Shown here: in pieces, positions 24,589 through 35,302 of the stretch
Numbering within the stretch: the first letter of the stretch is position 1
How the letters are laid out: each line of letters opens with the position of its first letter
Source of the DNA: Carettochelys insculpta
Lineage: Eukaryota; Chordata; Testudines; Carettochelyidae
Length of the DNA stretch: 64,000 bases
Direction of reading: 5' to 3'
Assembly (NCBI RefSeq): GCF_033958435.1
Contig: NC_134137.1
Span: forward strand, 227,953,501-228,017,500
Position numbers and translations under genes: made by a program
Notes under the pieces: generated by a model
What the model was told of the DNA's origin: nothing
The model's input: only the letters and a program-made list of their open reading frames with translations
The model's database searches: none

Positions 24589-25380
24589 GTGGTCATATGC
24601 CTCAAACTCCTGGGCCAGGTGGCAGCCACAACATTCGTTGTGCAACATGCCAGACTCCACCTAAAATCATTACAGCATTGGGTGGCAATGATTTATGACA
24701 ATGCACGCCACAATCTCCACCACTTGGTGACACCTCCACCCACAGTCCTCTCCTCTCTCCATTGGTGGCAGAGCAGGAAGAATCTGTTACATGGGGTTCC
24801 ATTTCACCCCAGGCAATCCTCCCGACTCATCACTATGGACGCTTCCCTATTGGTTTGGGGAGCCCATGTGAATGCTCTCTCTATCCAGGGATGCTGGTCC
24901 CCTCCAGAGCACCTCTTACACATCAACCTGTTGGAACTCAGAGCTGTCCTCAGGGCTTGCCAACATTTACAACAGCACTTCCAGGGTTGCACAGTCAAAA
25001 TACCAACAGACAATGTTGCAACAATGTATTATGTCAGGCACCAGGGAGGAGCTCGCTTACACTCCCTCTGTGCAGAGTCATTCCGACTTTGGAACTGGTG
25101 CATTAGCAATGACACCACAATTGTGGCATCTTACTTTACCTGGACTCAACAACATAGCTGCAGACTCCTTGAGCAGACACTTAGCACCAGATAATGAATG
25201 GGAACTCCACAATGGAGTGGTCCCCTTGTCGAACTTCCACATGAATGAACCAATAGTCCTATCTGCCTTTTCTCCCAAGCCACATGTGTCACCACAGCAT
25301 GCAGTGCTGGATTCTTTGGACTTGCACAGCGCACTTGCTTTTTTACATAGACTGAACCAAACCCTGGCAGAAAACTGATC
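24589..25380 (+). pseudogene. RNase H fragment of the older DIRS element
   Basis: A 201-codon frame with LHLKSLQHWVAMIYDNARHN, RLITMDASLLVWGAH, NLLELRAVLRACQHLQQHF and VKIPTDNVATMYYVRHQGGA, aligning in order with the RNase H of the fuller copy. The ALN-x-x-A-D-x-L-S-R end (NNIAADSLSRHLAPDNEWEL) is in another frame, showing a frameshift near 25130. Non-functional. Confidence 0.75.
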
Positions 25381-25479
25381 AATTGCTAGTCTCCCTAGCA
25401 GAACGCTCCAAGGGTGAATTCCTCTCATCCCAACACATAGTGTGTATCATCACAGCATGTATTGTCCAGCGTTATGCCT

Positions 25480-25700
25480 CCAGTGGATGCCTCTTCTGAC
25501 TCAGCCATGAGCTCATTCCATGAGAGCAGTGGCAGCTTCTATGGCCTTTCTACAGGGAGCCCCCCTCAGAGACATCTGCAGAGCAGCTACCTGGTCATCC
25601 CATGCCACGTTCATGAGGCATTACATGATCCAGAACCAATAGGCTGCAGACACTTTGCTAGCCTCAGCAGTCCTCTCCAGGTCACTTACACAGTGACTCC
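25480..25700 (+). pseudogene. Tyrosine recombinase C-terminal fragment, older DIRS element
   Basis: With frameshifts, the sequence gives an S-S-H-S-x-R-A-V-A-A-S-like word near 25505-25535, then RDICRAATWSS (about 25568-25600) and RHYMI near 25615-25630. These match the HxxR and Tyr region of the fuller copy. The N-terminal half of the enzyme is absent. Confidence 0.65.
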
Positions 25701-26153
25701 TTCACCCTGCTCCTAGTCAGTGGGGAACTGCTGGTCAGTCACCTGCATTGCAGCACCCACAGGGACATCATTCAAAGAAGAAAGTAAAGTTAGTCACCTC
25801 GGTGCAGTAACTATTGTTCTTCGAGATGTGTGTCCCATGAGTGCTCCACTACCCACTCTCCTCCCCGCTTTGGAGTCTGCCTTATTGTCTGTTTTTCTGA
25901 TTCCACAGCGGTTTTGAGGAATGGGCTTGAGCTGATCTTCACACATGATCAAAAGAGCGTAAACAGAGAGACATGGTTGCAGAGCATATGTAGACCAGCT
26001 AAATACAGCTAGAAGAGTTTCTGATCTGCAGCACTGGGATGAACCCAGCACCTACAGTAGAGCACACATGGGAACATGCATCTCAAAGAACGATAATTAC
26101 TGCACCAAGGTGAGTAACTTTGCTTTCTCTTCTTGAGGCTCATGATTCTTCTT

Positions 26154-26281
26154 GAGCATCTGATGAAGTGAGTCTGTGCTCACGAAAGTTCATGCTCAAA
26201 ACTTTTCTGTTAGTCTATAAGGTGCCACAGGACCCTTCGTTGCTGTTACAGATCCAGACTAACACAGCTATCCCTTCGATA
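26154..26281 (-). mobile_element. Tortoise-type SINE with perfect 13-bp target duplication
   Basis: Tail (GAGCATCTGATGAAGTGAGT, CACGAAAGTTCATGCTC) then core (TGTTAGTCTATAAGGTGCCA) then head (CAGACTAACACAGCTATC). It is flanked on both sides by CATGATTCTTCTT (26141-26153 and 26282-26294). It sits just beyond the older DIRS right end. Confidence 0.93.
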
Positions 26282-26748
26282 CATGATTCTTCTTAGTCAC
26301 TTACATATCTAGATCTAGCAAGTTCTTTGTGACTATATGGGTCAGCACCTCATCATCTCAGATTTGACACTTTGAGACACCTGACATTTAATCAACACTC
26401 CCAGACTCCTGTCCAGTGAAATTCTCCTTTTCACGTACCAAGAGCCAAATCCTAATCTTAGATAACTGTCTCTCTCTGCATCCGTTGTATAGGAACCATG
26501 GTGCCTAACTCAGACTTTGTGTATTCCTTTATTGTTCCAGGTGTCTAAATGTTAGGCATTGCAAAGTTCAGCATTACAGTGCTTGTCTACTTATGGTTGT
26601 AGGCCCAATTGCCAAAAATAAACTGCCAAAAAACAAGCTGTTTTTATCTAAAAAATACTATATTGTATAATGATGCCACATCATGTAGTCTGTGATAACA
26701 TCAAACCAAACGCAACATCAGTTCCTACTATTAGCATTTTATTTCCAA

Positions 26749-27179
26749 GGGTATGTCTACATAGCAAAGTTATTGTGGAATAACGGACGCTCTTCCCAAA
26801 TAATGTTGTGAGCGTCTACATAACACAAGCATTATTTCAAAATAATTTTGAAATAGCAGGCTGCTTATTTCAAATTTGGTCAACCGCATTCTACAAGGAT
26901 TGGCGCCTATTCTGAAATAAATATTTTGGAATAGGGGCTGTGTAGATGGGGAATAGGGGCTTTTCCAAATAAACTATTCTGGAATAGGTTGTTCCAAAAT
27001 AATTCTGCTGTGTAGATGTAGTAATTCAAAATAGGCTCTATTGTGTGTAGACACACTATTTCAGGATCAGTTTTGCTTACTGTGGGGCTTCCCTGTAGTT
27101 ATTCTGGAAGATCTTATTTTGGAATAATAACTCCTGAATAAACTATTCTGGAATTACCTTGCTGTGTGGACGTACCCTA
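26749..27179. mobile_element. Palindromic MITE
   Basis: Inverted ends AGGGTATGTCTACATAGCAA and (complement of the right end) AGGGTACGTCCACACAGCAA. The inside is full of TTCnGGAATA / TATTTCAAAAT units in both directions. No coding capacity. The superfamily was not settled because the target duplication is unclear. Confidence 0.82.
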
Positions 27180-29681
27180 ATAGACCACTGGATCATTCAT
27201 TATTGAAATCAGGGCAGTTAAATCAGCATAAAGCTAGCAAACTGTTGAATCTGGCCACCCAGCTGCATCAGTCTTTGAGATCGTATTCTATCAAGTTAAT
27301 TTTCAAACTCCTTTCAAACTCTAATATTGCTTCCCTCTGAAGAATTCTCTGGCATTCACATTGTACCATAATGACACACAACAAGGAATTCCTTTTCAAA
27401 TACAATTATTTTTCTCTTCCATTTGAACATGTTAGTTCGTCTTGCTGTTTCCCCAGTATTTCAATTAAAATGTAGCAATACTGCCTTATCTCAGAAGCTG
27501 AGTCAACATGTATGTGGGCTCATTATAGAAATCAGGTTTAACTTAAAATTGTATTTGTTTAGAAGACTAGAATGGTGTAAAATATAGAAATATGGAATTT
27601 CTTGAGCCCTCACTCAGTTCCCTACTACGCTCTAAAGTGGCTCAAGTTCAATTCTTGAAGAGATTTCTGTGACCAGTACTGTGTCAGGCTTCAAAATTGT
27701 AATCATTGGCAGTTGCACTTCCTAAAATCTCATTTATGCTGTGGGAAAGAGCCAGCCTTGCTTATACGGATGACATTTTCAGACACCTGTTAGAGTTAGA
27801 CTCCCAAATTCCGTTGATTGACAAGCTGATAGAGAAATTTTATCCATTGCATAGAATACACAGGGAAAGGGTCTTACAAATATTATTGACTTTTCTGTAG
27901 AATTTGGCTCATTTTCCTCTGAGATATTCCTCACCGTTGCCTAAGATCCCTTTGGACATAATTAGCTATCATGCCAAAACTCCTTTACACAAACTAAATT
28001 TTGAAGGCAGAAAGCAGCCACATGAGGGTGTAGCTGTGGTTGAGGTTAAGCATTCAATCAATGCCCTTGAAAACTTAGGATCCCACTGGATTTTCTGAAG
28101 AAATCTATACTTGTTTCAAGCACCTTCTCTCACTATGTTGAATGAATCATCCAAATGAGGCCAGTTTTCTCAGGTTTTAAACCTGCTGTTAGCTCAGTGA
28201 TAGTTCTGTGCATTGATATATAAGATAAGAACCATGAAAATTGTGCTTCCTACTGCACCTTTTTTATGCAGAACAGATATTAAAGGGTAGATAATTAAAT
28301 TGATTTCTAAAATGCAGATAGGCTGAAACATTCTTTCCAGTTTTGCTCATTTTGATCAGCTTGGTTTCATGTGAAACAGGCATGGCTCAGAGCGTTACAG
28401 AATAATTTAATAAGCATGCAGCTTTATCTAGTATCACATCTATGATAGCTGTAGCTTCGGATCATACAAAAAAATCTTTGATTGTGTGGTATGGTGCTAT
28501 CATTTTCCTGCTTGTGATAGTATGGGATTTCATCATAAATACCTCAGTGAACAAAATTGAAGTACTCAATTCCAACAGCTGGAATGTATATCAGTAAATT
28601 AAATCAGAGCTGTCTTGTCAATGGAGGTGGGGTGGAGTAAGTGCGAGGCTTGTTGGAAGAGGTTTGCGGGGTGGGGCTGAGCAGAGATGGGAAGAGGTAG
28701 GGCAGGGCCTGGTGCAGAGGGGAAGGTTTGCCCCCAGCCTGGAGAGGAGAGGTGGTTGCCCAAGGCCCCGCCCTTCCCTAGGGATGACCCTGAAGAAGAT
28801 TAAGGATTTTAACACTAACTGAGGTATTAGACAGGATTTCCTTTTATTTCACTATCCCTGCTTTTAGTATGGAACCCTTATGAAGAGAATTCAATCTAAG
28901 AAGGAAATTAGTGGTGTAAAAATGAGTGATCTCTGCTATTATACTGTACTTCACACTGATAGTGATTTAATATTTATAAACAAGCTGGGTATGTCAGCAC
29001 ATAATGCCTTGAAGAATGCCAGTATTTTGCTAGTTTCTCTATTTCTTCCAAAATAAACTCTAGTAAAGAAGCCCCAAACACCTTTCCCTATAGGTGTGTT
29101 CCTCTGGTATCTACAAATGCTAAGTATGGTGCACAGGTGAATCTTGCCCTGTTCACTTGGGATGGTCAGTTAATGCTAATATACTTTCCACAAGATCCCT
29201 AGAAAAGAATTTCTAGGATCCAGGAAGGAAGCTCAGAGGATGTACATCATCCTCTCACATCAAGAAAGTTAACAGTCTTAGAGGCTGCATTAACTTTCTG
29301 TCCACAGCAAGCCCACAGCCAGTTGTCCTGGGTCTGGCCTTTCAAGAGGGCCCAGAACTCCAGCTGCTGCTGGTACTTTGGCAGTAGTGGTAGACAGAGC
29401 TCCAGGCTTCTTTGAAATGCCGGTAGCATTGCTCCATCTCTCCATGCAGCTGGGGGAGTGAGGGCCCACTGCCAGGGTCCTGGCAATGCTAAAGGTGACT
29501 GCCCTTTTCACTAACCCCCAACAACACTATCCCTGAAAAGAGGTTTTTAGTTGCTACAGCTGTGTTAGGAACTCAGGACATATTGCAGTCTTCCAAGATC
29601 TACAGATTTGGGGGTCTGAATGCTCAATCTTTTTGTGGCAGAGAACTCCCCACCCCTTTTTTTCCCCTGCTTCCAACTTAC
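27180..29681. other. Intronic stretch without recognised genes
   Basis: Contains two short open frames (27706-27900 and 27904-28098, + strand) separated by a stop, with no recognised product, and a purine-rich patch at 28620-28790 that looks like the inside of an old repeat. Otherwise nothing seen. Confidence 0.5.
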
Positions 29682-29685
29682 CATT

Positions 29686-29880
29686 CTTCTTCGAGTGTCC
29701 CCGTGGGTGCTCCACATTAGGTGTCGGGCTCGCCCGGCGCCGCAGATCGGATCTTCCAAGCAGTTTCTGCCGGACCGCACATGCGCCGGTGCGCGCCGCT
29801 CCCCCGCGCGCTCCCGGCCATGTGCGCGATCCGGTCCCCGCCAGTTCCTCTTAACCGCCGTCGGCTGCAGACGGAATCCA
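29686..29880 (+). repeat. Left terminal inverted repeat of the DIRS element
   Basis: CpG-rich, starting TTCTTCGAGTGTCCCCGTGG. It is the reverse complement of the block at about 35465-35640 with few differences (GGTGCGCGCCGC against the opposite GCGGCGCGCACT, for example). A Pol II promoter would be expected here; none was assigned. Confidence 0.82.
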
Positions 29881-30130
29881 ACTAGGCTAAGGCCAAGTAG
29901 TGTATTCAACGACTTTATCTGTTCTTTCTTAAAGTTTTTTTCAGGCACTTAGGCTACTATAAGCTAGCCGGTTGTTATTTTGTAAAAAAAAAAACAAAAA
30001 AAACACAACGAACAAGCTACGAGAGGGACAGCTCAGCCAGTCCCAGTAACAAGCGCCGGAGGCCAGGAGCTAGGGCTATCAGCCCTCCTGCTAAGGCAGG
30101 CCATCGGACGGGGAAAACGGCACAAAGAAG

Positions 30131-31444
30131 GTGCTAAGTACCCACTTACAAAACTCAAAGACTCATCAACAATGTCCTCTTCAGGCTTTAAAAAAAAAAA
30201 AAAAAATGCTGCTTCTTGATAAGGCCCTCCAGCCAGAAGCGCCGGAGCGGCCGCAGCAGGAGGGACCCTCCGGGGCCCTTAAAAGGAAAGCTGCCTCCCT
30301 CACTCCATCAGCGCAGAAACGGAGGAAAGTATCTCCAGCCCGATCCCTGCCGGCAGCAACAGCGAGCGGGACGGGAGGAGCAAGCAGCCCCCAGCCGCAG
30401 CAACAGCTGATCGGCGGCGGCACGGAGAGCCACATGGAAACGGCTCAGCCTCCAATACTCAGCCAGCCACCCCGCACCGCAGGCAGGGCAGCGGCTAAGC
30501 AAACGCCGGTACAGGCGGCACCGCAGGCAGCGACACCGACCCCCGGGGAACCGGCGGTGCAGAGCGCGCAGGCACGCAGCCTGCCGGCACCGGAGGACAC
30601 CGCACATGCGGCATCGCCCTCGAGCGTGCCGAGCTCGGTGCGGACGGGGCCGGAATCCCCTGTATGCTCCCCAGCCCGATCCCTGCCGGCAGCAACAGCG
30701 AGCGGGACGGGAGGAGCGAGCAGCCCCCAGCCGCAGCAACAGCTGATCGGCGGCGGCACGGAGAGCCACGTGGAAGCAGCTCAGCCTCCAATAATCAGCC
30801 AGCCGCCCCGCACCGCAGGCAGGGCGGCGGCTAAACAAGCGCTGGTACCAGCGGCACCGCGGGCAGCGGCACCGACCCCTGGGGAACCGGCGGTGCAGAG
30901 CGCGCAGGCACGTAGCCTGCCGGCACTGGAGGACACCGCACGTGCGGCACCGCCCTTGAGCGTGCCGAGCTCGGTGCGGACGCCGGAATGCCCTGTATGC
31001 CCCCCAGCCCGATCCCTGCCGGCAGCAACAACGAGCGGGACAGGAGGAGCGAGCAGCCCCCAGCCGCAGCAACAGCTGATCGGCGGCGGCACGGAGAGCC
31101 ACGTGCAAGCGGCTCACCCTTCGATAATCAGCCAGCCGCCCCGCACCGCGGGCAGGGCGGCGGCTAAACAAGCGCCGGTACCACCGACCCCCGGAAAACC
31201 GGCGGTGCAGAGCGCGCAGGCACGCAGCCTGCCGGCACCGAAGGACACCGCACATGCGGCACCGACTTCGAGTGTGCCGAGCTCGGTGCGGACGGGGCCG
31301 GGATCCCCTGTATGTCAGGGGCGGAGTTACCTCCTCAAGGGAGGGGGAAGACTGCACACAAGAGGAGGCATTGCAGCCCCTCTCCGCACAGGGCTGTGTA
31401 GTTGCTTTCTCACAGCCCTCCGCTATGTTGCAGACTCCAACTAG
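30131..31444 (+). pseudogene. DIRS Gag-like ORF with threefold internal repeat
   Basis: A 437-codon open frame. The N-terminal part has a lysine run encoded by a 17-base A tract and a basic KRKAASLTPSAQKRRK stretch that could act as a nuclear localisation signal. The rest is Pro/Ala/Gln-rich. From about 30335 it consists of three in-frame repeats of 336, 333 and about 310 bp, each beginning PARSLPAAT and containing SSPQPQQQLIGGGTESH and PPRTAGRAAAKQ. The repeats are close to identical. The frame ends prematurely compared with the downstream Gag-like words (DDLKQFQELF near 31945), which lie in another frame, so the gene is frameshifted. No known enzymatic domain is seen. Confidence 0.6.
30335..31316 (+). 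repeat. In-frame tandem repeat within the DIRS Gag-like ORF (3 units)
   Basis: Units begin at about 30335, 30671 and 31004, each with CCAGCCCGATCCCTGCCGGC. The first two periods are multiples of three (336 and 333). The last unit is shorter, lacking part of the ALVPAAPRAAAPTPGE section. High similarity between units suggests recent unequal expansion in the lineage of this element. Confidence 0.85.
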
Positions 31445-31808
31445 AAGGCAGGGGTCCCCCCCCTCCTTGGCCTACCCGGAGCCCCCTTCTCCATTTCTGC
31501 AACCAGCCTCACCCTGGCTGGGACCACCTCCACCCTTCCTGGGATTTGAACCGCTGGACTATTAGGCAAAGTCGCTCTCTCCAGGGTCTCGACGGTCTCC
31601 CTCCCCCAGACGCAAAGGGTATGCACCAAGGGAGTGGTCTAGGTCACCTTCCCAAGACCAGTGCTTATACTGCCGTGGTCACCCCTACCACGCAGGGCAT
31701 AGACACCATCGGCAATCTACTAGGGAAAGATCCCTACGAACGATCTCGTACCCCCGAGGGCAATTGTGACCGGGGACAGAGACTTAAGCATCTCAGGGGG
31801 GACTGGTT

Positions 31809-32569
31809 ATGGAACCCCGAGATTTTTCCTCGCACACCTCTAGTGAGAGGGTGTACCATCATCAGCAGGAACCGGAAGGGTCCAGAAAGACGTACCCCAG
31901 CGGTTCCTCGCTTTCCTCCCCGGATGAGGCTACGGCCCCAGGGGGCGTCCATCCTCCGGACGATCTCAAACAGTTCCAAGAGCTGTTTTACGAGGGTGGC
32001 CTTCACGCAAGGCTTCCAGACAGCAAAGGTGCAAGAGCAACACCATAACCTCCTCAAAAATCTGAGACCTCCGGCCTCCTCCAAAATAGCAATACCGCTG
32101 ATGACGCAATCTTGGAGTCTGCCACTATGATATGGCAGACTCCTGCGACTATTCCGCCTGTCCACAAAAGAGCGGAAAAAAAAAAAAAAAATACTTCGTG
32201 CCCACGAAGGGCATGGAGTTCCTGTTCAGCCACCCACAACCAAATTCTTTGGTGGTGGAGTCGTCGCAACGTGGGGGAATAAACAAACATGCCAAAAAGC
32301 TAGAGCTGTTGGGCAGAAAGGTCTACTCCTCCTCCACGCTACTGTTGCCAATGGCAAATTACGCAGCGCATCTAGCGAACCATAATTTCAACAACCACAT
32401 TAGGTTGACCTCCCTCATGGACTCGCTTCCAGAGGGCACGAAACCAGTGCTCAAGGCCATCATCCGACCATTTTATAACCAGTGGCAAAGGATCACCACA
32501 GACACATGGGTGCTGGAGATCATAGCCACGGGGTACGCCATCCCCTCCCAGTTGCTCCCACCGCCATGA
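31809..32569 (+). pseudogene. DIRS Gag C-terminal region fused to the start of reverse transcriptase
   Basis: Pieces in two frames: PPDDLKQFQELFYEGGLHAR near 31930-32020, then from 32174 KKYFVPTKGMEFLFSHPQPN and KLELLGRKVYSSSTLLLPMA, both typical wording for DIRS Gag in vertebrates. After NHNFNNHIRLTSLMDSLPEG the frame runs into WQRITTDTWVLEIIATGYAI, which looks like the beginning of the DIRS reverse transcriptase. Part of the normal protein has therefore been deleted between the two. A second long A tract (about 32175-32190) interrupts this part. Confidence 0.6.
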
Positions 32570-33267
32570 CCTCCACCCGGGGCCCCACCTCCAGGAGACC
32601 TCCCATGTAGCGAGGCTCAAGCAGGAGGTAGACCATCTCATGCTCGTAGGGGCAGTGGAAAGAGTGCCGGAGCAACTGCAAGGGAGAGGGTTCTACTCGA
32701 GGTACTTCCTCACGGGGAGGTCCATCTTAGATTTTCGAGGCCTCACCGGTACCTGCGCAAGCAACGTTTTCGGATGATCACAAACGCCTCCATCCTTACG
32801 GCACTAGACGATGGAGATTGGTTCGCAGCCCTCGACTTACAAGGTCCTACCGTTTGGGCTCTCCTCAGCCCCCAGAGTCTTCACCAAGACCTTGGCAGTG
32901 GTGTCAGCCTACCTGCACAGATAGGGGGTATTTATATTCCAGTATCTGAATGACTGCCTACTCAAAGGGGCCTCAAAGGAGGAGGTACTACGCATAATAT
33001 GTGTCACAGCAGGCACGTTCTCTTCGCTCGGCCTGCTTATCAATCTGACAAAATCAAAGACAGACCCCACACAGGACATAGAGTTCGTAGGGGCACGCAT
33101 AAATTCTATTACAGCGAGGGCGTATCTACCAGAGACTCGCTTTCGGGCCATCGGCTCCCTCGCGCAAGGCTTCACCTTCAGCCCTATGGTGCCGGTTCTG
33201 ACGTGCTTACAGCCGCTGGGCCACATGGCAGCAGCAACGTTTCGTAGAACAGAACGCCAGGTTACAC
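32570..33267 (+). pseudogene. DIRS reverse transcriptase remnant
   Basis: Recognisable fragments in shifting frames: RMITNASILTALDDGDWFAA LDLQ near 32774-32846, VLPFGLSSAP RVFTKTLAV near 32845-32900, then QYLNDCLLKG near 32942-32970. After that come LINLTKSKTDPTQDIEFVGA and the thumb-like region. Sequence between the LDLQ strand and the LPFG segment, which normally carries one catalytic aspartate block, is missing. The YxDD-type box reads YLND here. The enzyme cannot be functional as it stands. Confidence 0.7.
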
Positions 33268-33867
33268 ATGCGCAGCATGCAGCATTGGCTGGCGAGCGTA
33301 TACAAACCGGCAGCACACACTGTTCACAGGATGGCGTCGCCCACAACGGAGGTGCGCAAATCCCTGCAATGGTGGGTAAACCCCGAGAACCTGCTAACAA
33401 GGGTACCCTTCCACCAACCACACGTATTGGTTTTTCTTACTACAGATGCCCCCCTCATAGGGTGGGGAGCACACATGGGTGAAGAGGTGACGCAAGGGCT
33501 GTGGTCCTCTATGGAGCAGTCACTGCACACAAATATACTGGAGCTCAAAGCAGTGTTCAACGCCTGCAGACACTTTCGAGACCAACTGAAAGGCAAGGTA
33601 GTCGGGATCAGTACAGACGATACCTCCACCATGTTTTATATAAATCGGCAAGGAGGAGCTCGGTCCCGTGCCTTATGTGTAGAAGCAGTCCGGTTGTGGA
33701 ACTGCTGCATCGCCAACAATGTAACCTTGAAAGCCTCGTACTTACCAGGCGCTCGCAATGTGAAGGCAGACCAGCTGAGCAGGCGTTTCGCACTCACGCA
33801 CGAGTGGCAGATCCGTCCCGATCTGCTGCAACCGATTTTTCCACGCATGGGGTTTTTCCCCAGATAG
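33268..33867 (+). pseudogene. DIRS RNase H domain, uninterrupted stretch
   Basis: 199 codons without a stop, starting MRSMQHWLASVYKPAAHTVH. Motifs follow the DIRS RNase H pattern: a first acidic strand LTTDAPLIGWGAH, then NILELKAVFNACRHF with the conserved E, then GISTDDTSTMFYINRQGGAR with the T-D pair, and GARNVKADQLSRR near the end with the final D. RNase H removes template RNA after reverse transcription. This is the best preserved part of the element, but the gene around it is broken, so it is listed as a pseudogene fragment. Confidence 0.78.
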
Positions 33868-34047
33868 ACCCTGTTTGCTACTCAGCACAACAAGAAGTGC
33901 CCACGATTCTGCTCCAGGGCAGGACTGGGACGGGGGTCCCTGAGGGATGCCTTCGCGATCTCATGGAGGGGCCCCCTGCTTTACGCTTTCCCTCCCACAG
34001 TGCTCATCCACAAAGTATTGCAGAAAGCCAGGAGGGAAGGAACCTGA

Positions 34048-35200
34048 ATGATCCCGATAGTCCCAACGTGGGATCGACAGCAATGGTTCCCCCTATTCCT
34101 GCGCATGTCGGACCGGCCACCGATGTCCCCTCCGGTGGCGCGGGATCTGCTCACGCAAGCCCAGGGGTCCATAGTGCATCCGCACCCCCAAAGCCTGCGA
34201 CTACAAACGTGGTTAATCCATGGCTCAGCTCCCTAGAGAGCACATGTACGGAGGAAGTGCAGCAAGTCCTAGAAAGTAGCAGGAGGACTTCCACCAGGAA
34301 GACCTTCAAGCAGAAATGGACTCGCTTTACGGCATGGTGTTCTACCAAACAGCTAGCCCCCTTTCGGTGCCTATGGCTGTGATATTAGAGTATTTACTGG
34401 ACCTCAAGAGAGGAGGACTCTCGCTATCCTCGTTTCAGGTCCACCTGGCCGCCATTTTGGTGTTCAGACACGAAGAGGAAGGGCACACGGTGTTCGCCCA
34501 TCCCATGGTTACCAGGTTCTTCAAAGGGCTGGTAAGCCTATACCCCCCTCAGAAACCGCTTCCACCTCTGTGGAACTCGGACCTGGTGCTTAATGCGAAA
34601 AGGGGACCACCGTTTGAGCCTTTGGCCACGGTTTCCCTCCGCCTCCTTATGATGAAGACGACCTTTCTTCTCGCAATCACGTCAGCTCGCAGGGTGAGCG
34701 AGCTTGAGGCAGTTATGGCAACGCCGCCCTGCGCTGTTTTTCCAAGGAGGCGGTAACCATACGGCTGCATCCAGCCTTTGTTCCTAAAGTTTCTTTCTGA
34801 GTTTCATACTAACGAACCTATTGTTTACCCTTGTTTATCCAAAGCCTCATAACTCTAACAAAGAGGTGCGCCTACACCTCCTGGACGTGAGCAGGCGCTA
34901 GCTTTCTATATGGACAGGACCAAGTCCTTCCGGAGAACGGATAGGCTCCTAGTCTCTATCGCTCCCAAATCAAAAGGAGAATGTCTCTCTTCGCAGAGAA
35001 TCTCTAAGCACATCGTATCTTGCATAAAAATGTGCTACAAACTCAAAAAGACTCCTTTACTGGCCACGCCCAGGGCTCATTCCACTAGGGCGGTGGCAGC
35101 ATCAACAGCCATTTTTCAAGGGCGTTGCGCTAAAAGACATTTGCAGAGTGGCGACCTGGTCATCCTGTGACACCTTCGCCAAACATTACGCCCTTCACAG
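34048..35200 (+). pseudogene. DIRS tyrosine recombinase, frameshifted
   Basis: Begins with the post-RNase H stretch WFPLFLRMSDRPPMSPP. Next comes the N-terminal DNA-binding part STRKTFKQKWTRFTAWCSTK (to about 34360), then in another frame the helical region ILEYLLDLKRGGLSLSSFQ. Catalytic signatures are still present: the first Arg in TSARRVSEL (34679-34705), H-S-T-R at 35078-35089, and the nucleophile-type Tyr in AKHYAL (tac at 35187-35189). This enzyme replaces the DDE integrase of other retrotransposons. Frameshifts and stops between 34760 and 35060 make it inactive here. Confidence 0.8.
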
Positions 35201-35302
35201 GGTATTCCAAGAGGATACCCGTCTCTTGGCAGCGGTCCTCTCGGGGACAAGCTGCACATAATCCGATTACCCACCTCCTATCTTGGGTTACTGCTGGGTA
35301 GT

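Larger units (their letters stand above)
22562..26130 (+). mobile_element. Older DIRS-type element, internally deleted
   Basis: The same family as 29682-35670 but much more diverged. The left end (from 22562, GATGCCCCGTGAGTGCTCCA near 22580) reappears inverted near 26020-26090. The right end repeats TGTTCTTCGAGATGTGTGTC (25816) and GGTGAGTAACTTTGC (26110). It contains a Gag-like Pro/Ser/Thr-rich region (23165-24425), an RNase H stretch (24589-25380) and the tail of a tyrosine recombinase. Most of the reverse transcriptase and the recombinase N-terminus are missing. Confidence 0.8.

Noticed and set aside
27706..28098. Two adjacent 64-codon frames
   Set aside because: No splice sites, no known domain and a stop between them; most likely chance frames.
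29700..31300. CpG-rich island-like segment that could suggest a host promoter
   Set aside because: Entirely within the DIRS element (left terminal repeat and Gag-like ORF); no evidence for a host transcription start.
30308..31357. 349-codon open frame on the - strand opposite the DIRS Gag-like ORF
   Set aside because: Arg/Cys/Ala-rich shadow of the GC-rich repeat on the other strand; it mirrors the threefold repeat and has no domain of its own.
33501..34382. 293-codon open frame spanning RNase H and recombinase
   Set aside because: The first half is out of frame with the real RNase H stretch (33268-33867) and only the last ~50 codons match the recombinase, so it is a mixed shadow frame.
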